Shown: positions 28,480-35,515 of the stretch, piece after piece | Numbering within the stretch: position 1 is the stretch's first letter | Layout: each line of letters opens with the position of its first letter | Assembly (NCBI RefSeq): GCF_000425665.1 | Contig: NZ_AUDW01000023.1 | Coordinates: forward strand, 1 to 50,066 | From: Gemella cuniculi DSM 15828 | GTDB taxonomy: Bacteria > Bacillota > Bacilli > Staphylococcales > Gemellaceae | Length of the DNA: 50,066 nt | Direction: 5' to 3' | Notes under the pieces: generated by a model | The model's input: only the letters and a program-made list of their open reading frames with translations | What the model was told of the DNA's origin: nothing | Databases searched by the model: none | Position numbers and translations under genes: made by a program

Positions 28480-29334
28480 ATGAAACTAAAAAGAAGTGAA
28501 AGAATAGTAGTAATGACGGAATATTTACTAAATAATCCGAATAAGCTAATACCATTAACTTATTTTGTGTCAAAATTCAATCAAGCAAAATCCTCTATAA
28601 GTGAAGATATCCATATAATAAAAACAGGATTTAAAGAAGAAAATATTGGAGAAGTAAAGACATTAGCCGGAGTTAGTGGTGGGGTTATTTTCACCCCAAC
28701 TTTAGTAGAAGAAGATGCTAAAAAAATTCTTGATAGTTTTATAGAAAAGATAAAAGATGGAGATCGACTATTAGCTGGTGGATATATTTTTATGTCCGAT
28801 ATAATTGGTAATCCTAGTTTAATGAATAAATTAGGAAGAGTTATAGCAACTATATACAAAAATAAGGATATTGATGCTGTAGTGACAGTAGCTACTAAAG
28901 GTATTCCGGTAGCATACGCTATTGCTTCTATATTAAATAAACTGGTTATAATAATAAGACGTGATAATAAAGTAACTGAAGGGACAACTGTGGCGATTAA
29001 TTATGTTTCAGGTTCAACCAAAAAAATAGAAACGATGATTTTATCAAAAAGAAGTTTGAAGACTCATTCAAAAGTTTTATTAGTTGATGACTTTATGCGT
29101 GGTGGTGGAGTGTTGACTGGTATGGAGAGTCTTATGAGCGAGTTTGATGCCGAAGTAGTAGGAAAAGTAATAATTACCCAGTGCTTCGATTCGCCAAGAG
29201 AACATGAGGATGATTATCTATATTTGTCAAAAATAGATAACATTGATGAATTTAATGGAACCTTTAACGTGAAATTAGGGAATGTTATAGATAAATTAAG
29301 AGAGGTTAGGAAAGAGGAATTTAATAATGAATAA
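28480..29334 (+). CDS. purR: Pur operon repressor
   Basis: This 284-residue regulator controls purine genes in Firmicutes and senses PRPP. It has an N-terminal winged helix (MKLKRSERIVVMTEYLLNNP, then FVSKFNQAKSSISEDI) and a C-terminal type I phosphoribosyltransferase fold with the PRPP-binding motif VLLVDDFMRGGGVLTGM (about residues 204-220). ATG 28480 directly follows TTTAAGGAG; the upstream ATG 28438 would translate the promoter and is rejected. It overlaps glmU by 8 bp, a shortened version of the Bacillus purR-yabJ-spoVG-glmU order. Confidence 0.95.
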   Translation: MKLKRSERIVVMTEYLLNNPNKLIPLTYFVSKFNQAKSSISEDIHIIKTGFKEENIGEVKTLAGVSGGVIFTPTLVEEDAKKILDSFIEKIKDGDRLLAGGYIFMSDIIGNPSLMNKLGRVIATIYKNKDIDAVVTVATKGIPVAYAIASILNKLVIIIRRDNKVTEGTTVAINYVSGSTKKIETMILSKRSLKTHSKVLLVDDFMRGGGVLTGMESLMSEFDAEVVGKVIITQCFDSPREHEDDYLYLSKIDNIDEFNGTFNVKLGNVIDKLREVRKEEFNNE

Positions 29335-30703
29335 TAGATATGCGGTAATATTGGCAGCTGGTAAAGGAACAAGAATGCAATCAAAATTATATAAAGTACT
29401 TCATAAAGTATGTGATAGAACGATGGTTGAACTTGTTTTAGATAGTTTAAATGACCTAAAAATGAAAGAGATAATTACGGTAGTAGGTCATGGAGCTGAA
29501 CGTGTAAAAAAGGTGCTGGAAGGTAGAACAAAATTTGTTCTTCAGGCTGAACAATTAGGAACCGCACATGCTGTAAAAGTAGCCAAAGATGAACTTAAGG
29601 ATAAAGAAGGAACAACTATTGTAATGTATGGTGATACACCACTTATTAGATCAGAAACAATAAACAATATGTTGGATCATCATGAAAATACAAATGCAAA
29701 AGCAACAGTTTTAACAGCTTATGCGGAAAATCCATTTGCGTATGGAAGAATTATCCGAGATGTTAATGGAAAACTTGTTAAAATAGTAGAAGAAAAAGAT
29801 GCGACAGAAAAAGAAAAGCAAATAAAAGAAATTAATTCTGGAATATATTGCTTTGATAATAAACTTTTGTTTGAAATGTTAGAAAAAGTAAAAAATGATA
29901 ATAAACAAGGTGAGTACTATTTGCCGGATGTATTAGCATTAATAAGAGAGCGTAAAGAGATTATCGAAACATATTTATGTGATGATTTCGATGAAACTTT
30001 TGGAGTAAATGATAGGGTAGCACTTGCATATGCTGAAAATGTTATGCGAAATAGAATTAACACAAAACATATGCTAGCGGGTGTAACTCTAGTTGATCCA
30101 AATAATACTTATATAGCTCCAGATGTAGAAATAGGTAGAGACACTACCATCTATCCCAATGTAACTATAAAATCAAATACAGTTATCGGAGAAGACTGTC
30201 AAATAAAACCTAATTCATATTTAGAAAATGTAATTATAGGAAATGGGGTAAAAATTTTGTCTTCGACAATAAGTGATTCAAAAATAGGAAATAATACTAG
30301 TGTCGGTCCATATTCTCACATTAGAAATAATTGTGAACTAGGAGAAGATGTTCGTGTAGGAAATTTTGTAGAACTGAAAAAAACAACATATGGGGATGGT
30401 TCAAAAACAGCTCATCTTAGTTATTTAGGGGATACAACTGTCGGAAACAACACAAACATCGGTTGTGGAACTATCACTGTAAATTATGATGGAAAAAATA
30501 AATATAAAACAAAAATAGGCAGTGATACTTTTGTTGGATGTAATTCTAACTTAGTAGCTCCATTAGAAATCGGAGATGGCGTAGTAGTAGCGGCAGGAAC
30601 GACAGTTACAGAAAATGTTCCAGATGATTCATTAGTAATAGCGAGAGTGAAGCAAGAAAATAAAATGGGTTACGCTAAAAAATTACCAGCTGGAAGAAAA
30701 TAA
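29327..30703 (+). CDS. glmU: Bifunctional GlcNAc-1-P uridyltransferase / GlcN-1-P acetyltransferase
   Basis: This 458-residue enzyme makes UDP-GlcNAc for peptidoglycan and teichoic acids. The N-terminal pyrophosphorylase domain has LAAGKGTRMQSKLYKVLH (residues about 8-25) and QLGTAHAV. The C-terminal left-handed beta helix (about 250-455) contains hexapeptide repeats and the acetyltransferase signature RVGNFVELKKT, then HLSYLGDTTVG and CGTITVNYDG. Start ATG 29327 overlaps purR, indicating coupling. Confidence 0.97.
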   Translation: MNNRYAVILAAGKGTRMQSKLYKVLHKVCDRTMVELVLDSLNDLKMKEIITVVGHGAERVKKVLEGRTKFVLQAEQLGTAHAVKVAKDELKDKEGTTIVMYGDTPLIRSETINNMLDHHENTNAKATVLTAYAENPFAYGRIIRDVNGKLVKIVEEKDATEKEKQIKEINSGIYCFDNKLLFEMLEKVKNDNKQGEYYLPDVLALIRERKEIIETYLCDDFDETFGVNDRVALAYAENVMRNRINTKHMLAGVTLVDPNNTYIAPDVEIGRDTTIYPNVTIKSNTVIGEDCQIKPNSYLENVIIGNGVKILSSTISDSKIGNNTSVGPYSHIRNNCELGEDVRVGNFVELKKTTYGDGSKTAHLSYLGDTTVGNNTNIGCGTITVNYDGKNKYKTKIGSDTFVGCNSNLVAPLEIGDGVVVAAGTTVTENVPDDSLVIARVKQENKMGYAKKLPAGRK

Positions 30704-30831
30704 TAATATATTTTAAAAAAATTACAAAGTAAGTGTTATAGAAAAAATATAAAATATTATACTGTAATAGTAAGAAAAAAAATATATTTCATATTATGAA
30801 ATAAAAAAATTAATATAAAAAAATTATATCA

Positions 30832-30873
30832 AGAGAGTGAAATGTAAGTAATTTAACTGAAATTTCACTCTCT
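30832..30873. repeat. Hairpin downstream of glmU without T tract
   Basis: AGAGAGTGAAAT (30832-30843) and ATTTCACTCTCT (30862-30873) form a perfect 12-bp stem around 18 nt. It lacks a poly-T tail, so a simple intrinsic terminator is doubtful; mRNA protection or protein binding is possible. Confidence 0.5.
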
Positions 30874-30926
30874 AATATCTTGAAATAGATGATTAAAAAG
30901 TATATAATTACTATAAAGAGAATATG

Positions 30927-30953
30927 TTGTAAATAAAAACTTTGTATTATAAT
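30927..30953 (+). promoter_or_regulatory. Candidate promoter of ytoI-nrnA
   Basis: TTGTAA (30927-30932) and TATAAT (30948-30953) are 15 bp apart, shorter than ideal; the -10 is perfect and lies 22 bp before the TTG start. Confidence 0.45.
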
Positions 30954-30975
30954 AAAAATATAAGGAGGAATAACA

Positions 30976-32283
30976 TTGAAATCAAAACACCAAAAAATAT
31001 TAGAATATATAAAAGGCCTACCAATAGGTAGTAAAATTTCAGTTCGTCAAGTTGCAAAAGAACTAAAAGTTAGTGAGGGAACTGCTTATAGAGCGATAAA
31101 AGAATCTGAAAATAGAGGTTTCGTATCTTCAATAGAAAGAGTGGGAACTGTAAGGATTCAGAAAAAAGAAAGAGACAATGTTGAAAAGTTATCTTACTCA
31201 GAAATCGTAAATATCGTAAGTGGACAACTTATTGCAGGACGTGGTGGAATTCATCAAATAGTTCAAGATTTTGCAATTGGAGCAATGGATTCTGAACAAG
31301 TAGGTCAACATATAAGACAAGGAACATTGTTGATAATAGGAAATCGTCCGAAAATTATAGAAATGGCGTTAGAAAAAGGCTGTGCTATTTTAGTAACAGG
31401 TGGATATATTCCAAATGATAATATAAAAACACTTGCAGATAGCAAAAATCTACCACTTATTATAACACCACATGATACTTTCTCTGTTACTCATTTAATA
31501 AATCGTGTTACTAATGATCAAATAATTAAAAGAGATATTATTACTGTAGAAAGTATTTATATAAAAGTAGAAAAATTATACACAATAAATCTTAATAACA
31601 CTGTAAAGGATTGGTATGATCTTCAGTTAGAAGCAGGTCATACGAGATATCCAGTAATAAATGAGTATGGAAAGTTAGTTGGTATTGTTACAGCACGTGA
31701 TGTTTTCTTACAAGAGAAGGACGCTCTTATCAAAGAAGTTATGGAAAGAAAAGTAGCAACAACTACATTGGATACTCCGATTTCATCTGTAGCGAATACA
31801 ATGCTTTCAGAAGGTTATGAACTTATGCCGGTTATTGACGCCAAAAATACGCTTCTTGGTGTTGTTACTAGAAAGATAGTTATTAACTCACTATTAACAA
31901 ATAATAGATTCCAAGAAGGGCATAATAACGATACATTTGATGAAATTATGCGTAAAGGAATTGTACCGAGAGCAGACGGTTTACAGGTGAAAGTTATTCC
32001 GCAAATGTTAGACCAATTTGGTACGTTTTCAAGTTCGGCACTACTTAGCATTATAGATGAATCAATTCATATAACAAGTTATAACTATAATAGAAGTGAA
32101 GTACTTATGCAAAATGTTTCATTGTATTTCTTAAAATCAGTTCCTTTAGATAGAACAATAACAACAAAAACTATTATTTTAGATATTGGAAGAAAAACGG
32201 CAAAATTTGATGTGGAAGTATATGATAAAACAGAATTGGTTGCTAAAGCTATGGTAACATGCCAAGTATTCCAAAGAAATTAA
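30976..32283 (+). CDS. ytoI: YtoI-like HTH-DRTGG-CBS-hotdog regulator
   Basis: A 435-residue protein with four parts: a winged-helix DNA-binding region (residues about 1-62; LPIGSKISVRQVAKELKVSE), a DRTGG domain (about 75-175), two CBS domains (about 190-310; HTRYPVINEYGKLVGIVTARDV and YELMPVIDAKNTLLGVVTRK) and a C-terminal thioesterase-like hotdog domain. This is the architecture of Bacillus YtoI, a nucleotide-sensing regulator of unclear target. The start is TTG 30976 behind AAGGAGGAA. It lies just before nrnA, as in Bacillus, which suggests a role in nucleotide or cyclic-di-AMP linked metabolism. Confidence 0.88.
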   Translation: MKSKHQKILEYIKGLPIGSKISVRQVAKELKVSEGTAYRAIKESENRGFVSSIERVGTVRIQKKERDNVEKLSYSEIVNIVSGQLIAGRGGIHQIVQDFAIGAMDSEQVGQHIRQGTLLIIGNRPKIIEMALEKGCAILVTGGYIPNDNIKTLADSKNLPLIITPHDTFSVTHLINRVTNDQIIKRDIITVESIYIKVEKLYTINLNNTVKDWYDLQLEAGHTRYPVINEYGKLVGIVTARDVFLQEKDALIKEVMERKVATTTLDTPISSVANTMLSEGYELMPVIDAKNTLLGVVTRKIVINSLLTNNRFQEGHNNDTFDEIMRKGIVPRADGLQVKVIPQMLDQFGTFSSSALLSIIDESIHITSYNYNRSEVLMQNVSLYFLKSVPLDRTITTKTIILDIGRKTAKFDVEVYDKTELVAKAMVTCQVFQRN

Positions 32284-32300
32284 AAGAAAGAAGAAGTTTA

Positions 32301-33281
32301 ATGAAAGAAAACTACGAAACTTTATATGAAGAGATCTTTCTTAAAATAAAAGAAAGTGACAAAATAATTATCCACAGGCATGAAAGACCAGATCCAGATG
32401 CTTATGGTTCACAAGGAGCTATGTACCAAATAATAAAAACTAACTTTCCGGAAAAAACAGTAATAACTGTAGGAAAAGACTCGCCATCACTTAGTTTTCT
32501 ATTTGAGAATAGTGAAGTAACAGAAGAAAATTATGAAGATGCATTAGTTATTGTTACAGATACAGCAAATTTCCCAAGGATTGATGGAAAATTATTCACA
32601 AAAAATAATTTTTTAATAAAAATTGATCATCATCCACCATTGGATAATTATGCGAATATAAATTTGGTTAATACTGAAGTTTCGTCTTGTAGTGAGCTAA
32701 TTTATAATTTTTACACATATCTAAATAAAAAATACAATATTATCTTAAATGACGAAGCAGCGAAATTATTATATCTTGGAATTGTGGGAGATACTGGAAG
32801 ATTTTTATTCCCTAATACCTCTGCTGATACTTTAAAAGTTGCTTCTGAACTTATTAGATATAACTTTAATATGAGTGAACTCCTTGATAAAATGGAAATT
32901 ATTGATGATAATCTTATGCGTTTTAGAGCATTTATCTTTGAAAATTATAATGTTTATCAAGACGGTGTAGCATATTTGAAGATTACTAAAGAAGATATGG
33001 ATAAATACGAGGTTGACCCGGGGGAAGTCTCTACTGGAGTTAATTTAATAAGAAGTTTAAAAGGACTTTATGCTTGGTGTTTTGCAATAGACGAAGGTAA
33101 TAAAGTTCGTGTTAGGTTGCGTTCAAAAGGACCAGTAATAAATACACTTGCAGAAAAATATGTAGGTGGTGGACATCCACTTGCTAGTGGTGCAACTGTC
33201 AAAAATTGGGAAGAATTTGATGATCTTCTTGATGATTTGGCAAGAGTAGTTTCAGAATATATAAAAACTAACGAAAGATAA
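32301..33281 (+). CDS. nrnA: Bifunctional oligoribonuclease and pAp phosphatase NrnA
   Basis: This 326-residue DHH/DHHA1 phosphoesterase degrades nano-RNA, pGpG/pApA-type dinucleotides and 3'-phosphoadenosine 5'-phosphate. Active-site motifs are IIHRHERPDPDAYGSQ (about residues 21-36), VTDTANFPR, the DHH core IKIDHHPPLDNY and GIVGDTGRF. The C-terminal DHHA1 domain has GGGHPLASGA. I chose ATG 32301. The in-frame ATG at 32259 overlaps ytoI and has no better ribosome-binding site. It is cotranscribed with ytoI (17-bp gap). Confidence 0.92.
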   Translation: MKENYETLYEEIFLKIKESDKIIIHRHERPDPDAYGSQGAMYQIIKTNFPEKTVITVGKDSPSLSFLFENSEVTEENYEDALVIVTDTANFPRIDGKLFTKNNFLIKIDHHPPLDNYANINLVNTEVSSCSELIYNFYTYLNKKYNIILNDEAAKLLYLGIVGDTGRFLFPNTSADTLKVASELIRYNFNMSELLDKMEIIDDNLMRFRAFIFENYNVYQDGVAYLKITKEDMDKYEVDPGEVSTGVNLIRSLKGLYAWCFAIDEGNKVRVRLRSKGPVINTLAEKYVGGGHPLASGATVKNWEEFDDLLDDLARVVSEYIKTNER

Positions 33282-33314
33282 CTTAGTGTTTATTCTTTGA
33301 AATTATAAGTTGAT

Positions 33315-33352
33315 TTACTTTGCTTGACAGCAAAGTAAGATAATGATATACT
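33315..33352 (+). promoter_or_regulatory. metNI promoter with palindrome around the -35
   Basis: TTGACA (33324-33329) and TATACT (33347-33352) are 17 bp apart, a near-consensus promoter. TTACTTTGC (33315-33323) and GCAAAGTAA (33330-33338) form a perfect 9-bp inverted repeat whose 6-nt centre is exactly the -35 hexamer. That placement suggests an operator in addition to the T-box. Confidence 0.7.
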
Positions 33353-33359
33353 TTAGAGA

Positions 33360-33606
33360 ACTTAATAAAAACCGATACTTGAATAAGTATTAAATATTTG
33401 TGATTTTAGAGAGTGCTGTTCGCTGAAAATGCACATTACAAAATTTAGGAAAATGGTTCGAGTGGTTAGTAAAGTAAACGATTTTTGTAAACTTTATTCG
33501 TGTGTCCACGTTACAGGATAAGCTATGTTAGTAGCCTAAGTGAAAATTAAGGTGGTACCGCGTTATGACGCCCTTATTCTATGTTTATAGAGTAAGGGTG
33601 TTTTTT
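33360..33606 (+). promoter_or_regulatory. T-box riboswitch, tRNA-Met specific
   Basis: The leader has the T-box sequence AAGGTGGTACCGCG (33549-33562). The base opposing the tRNA discriminator is U, which fits A73 of tRNA-Met. Stem I begins with the AGAGAGT bulge motif and the GTGC...GCAC arm near 33411-33435. An ATG followed by G in GGAAAATGGTTCG (ATG at 33453-33455) is in the specifier position. The terminator stem is 33568-33582 with 33587-33601 plus a T run, and its 5' side overlaps the antiterminator. Uncharged tRNA-Met would permit metNI expression. Confidence 0.93.
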
Positions 33607-33637
33607 AATTTAAAAAATTATAGAAAGGATAATAATT

Positions 33638-34651
33638 ATGATAGAGTTAAAAAATGTAAATAAAATATATAATAATAAAGTTCATGCACTAAAAGATATT
33701 AATTTGAAGGTTGAAGAAGGCGATATTTATGGAATAATTGGATATTCAGGAGCAGGGAAGTCAACGTTAGTAAGATTATTAAATGGTTTGGAAGTTGCTA
33801 CCGATGGAGAAGTCATAGTTGTTGGTGATGATTTCAATAAAATAACTGAAGAAGAAAGACGTCTAAAATGTCAAAAGATAGGAATGATTTTCCAACATTT
33901 TAATTTATTATGGAGCAGAACTGTTGCAGAAAATATTGCTTTTCCGTTAGAAATTTTAGGAAAGTCAAAAGCTGAAATAAAATCAAGAGTGGAAGAATTG
34001 GTAAAATTAGTAGGATTAGAAGATAGAAAAAATGCTTATCCTTCCCAACTATCAGGTGGTCAAAAACAAAGAGTAGGCATAGCACGTGCATTAGCAGGAA
34101 ATCCTACGATTTTACTTTGCGATGAAGCAACAAGTGCACTTGATCCAGAAACAACAGCAGAAGTGTTAAATCTAATAAAAGAAATTCATGCAAAAACTAA
34201 TATTACAGTAGTATTAATTACCCATGAGATGAATGTTATAAAAACTATTTGTACGAAAGTTGCTGTAATAGATGGTGGGACGATAGCAGAAGACGGTTTG
34301 GTTTCGGATGTGTTCTACTATCCACAAAAAGAGGTTACAAAAAAATTCTTAAGTCAAACATCATTTGCTTCACAAATAGAAGAAAGAGAAAATATAGAAG
34401 AATGGAAAAAAATCTTTTCAGAAGGTACAATTATTAAATTTACTTTTAATAATAATACATCTAAAAAGCCAATTCTTAGTACCTTAGTCAAGGAAATTGA
34501 TTTTGATTTTACAATAATTAATGGGCATATAGATAAAACGGCAGATGCGAATATTGGAACTTTGTTTGTCCAACTACTAGGAACTGATGAAAATATTAAA
34601 AAGGTAATAGCTAGATTAAATGAACTAAGTATTTTAACGGAGGTGTTATAA
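33638..34651 (+). CDS. metN: Methionine ABC transporter ATP-binding protein
   Basis: A 337-residue ATPase of the methionine importer. Walker A GYSGAGKST (about residues 38-46), signature LSGGQKQ, Walker B ILLCDEATSALD and switch ITHEMN are present. A C-terminal NIL domain (about 260-337) binds methionine and causes transinhibition in this family. It begins 32 bp after the T-box terminator with GAAAGGA upstream, and its stop overlaps the metI start. Confidence 0.94.
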   Translation: MIELKNVNKIYNNKVHALKDINLKVEEGDIYGIIGYSGAGKSTLVRLLNGLEVATDGEVIVVGDDFNKITEEERRLKCQKIGMIFQHFNLLWSRTVAENIAFPLEILGKSKAEIKSRVEELVKLVGLEDRKNAYPSQLSGGQKQRVGIARALAGNPTILLCDEATSALDPETTAEVLNLIKEIHAKTNITVVLITHEMNVIKTICTKVAVIDGGTIAEDGLVSDVFYYPQKEVTKKFLSQTSFASQIEERENIEEWKKIFSEGTIIKFTFNNNTSKKPILSTLVKEIDFDFTIINGHIDKTADANIGTLFVQLLGTDENIKKVIARLNELSILTEVL

Positions 34652-35313
34652 TGTTTGATTTTTCAAGAGTTAACTGGGAAAAAGTTCAAGATAAAACAGT
34701 AGAAACATTAATTATGACATTTGAGTCATTAATATTGGTATTTATAATAGGTTTATTTTTAGGATTACTTCTTTATGTAACTTCTAATAGTAAAAGTGCT
34801 TTTGGTAAAGGATTTTATACGATAGTAACAGCAATAGTTAATATTTTTAGAGCAATACCATTTATTATTTTGATAGTATTATTAATTCCATTTACTAAAG
34901 TATTAATAGGAACGATTATTGGTGTACAAGCTGCCATACCTGCACTTATTATTTCTGCTGCACCATTTTATGCAAGACTTGTTGAAATTGGTCTTCGTGA
35001 AGTCGACAAAGGTGTAATAGAAGCGGCACGTGCAATGGGAGCAAAAAATTCAACAATTATTACCAAAGTATTAATACCAGAAAGCTTGCCTGCTATTATT
35101 TCAGGTTTAACAGTAACAGCAATAGCACTTGTTGGTTCAACGGCAATGGCAGGTGTAATAGGAGCAGGTGGACTGGGGAATCTAGCCTATCTTGACGGTT
35201 TCCAACGTAATAACAGCACTTTGACATTTGTTGCAACTATTTTAATTCTAATTATTGTTTTTGCTATCCAAATTTTGGGTGATGCAGTAGTTAAAAAAAT
35301 AGATAAAAGATAA
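34651..35313 (+). CDS. metI: Methionine ABC transporter permease
   Basis: A 220-residue membrane permease with five helices. The EAA loop, which contacts the ATPase, reads EAARAMGAKNSTIITKVLIPESLP (about residues 124-147). It overlaps metN by one base (TAATG). No metQ binding-protein gene follows in the operon, so the lipoprotein must be encoded elsewhere. Confidence 0.94.
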   Translation: MFDFSRVNWEKVQDKTVETLIMTFESLILVFIIGLFLGLLLYVTSNSKSAFGKGFYTIVTAIVNIFRAIPFIILIVLLIPFTKVLIGTIIGVQAAIPALIISAAPFYARLVEIGLREVDKGVIEAARAMGAKNSTIITKVLIPESLPAIISGLTVTAIALVGSTAMAGVIGAGGLGNLAYLDGFQRNNSTLTFVATILILIIVFAIQILGDAVVKKIDKR

Positions 35314-35385
35314 ATTTAAAATATAAAGTTAAGAATAAAAATACTTATAGATAAAATAATTAAAAATTAATTTTTTTAATTATTT

Positions 35386-35413
35386 AGAGGTTAGTTTTTC
35401 TAACCTCTTTTTT
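35386..35413 (+). terminator. Terminator of metNI operon
   Basis: AGAGGTTAG (35386-35394) pairs with CTAACCTCT (35400-35408) around TTTTT and runs into a T tract. Confidence 0.9.
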
Positions 35414-35515
35414 CTTTATTTTTAATAACAATATTGTCTATATAATTGCATAAATTTCATATCAAATTTATATGTGAAAGGTAGAATATATGTAGGAAAA
35501 TAAAGGAGAAAATAA

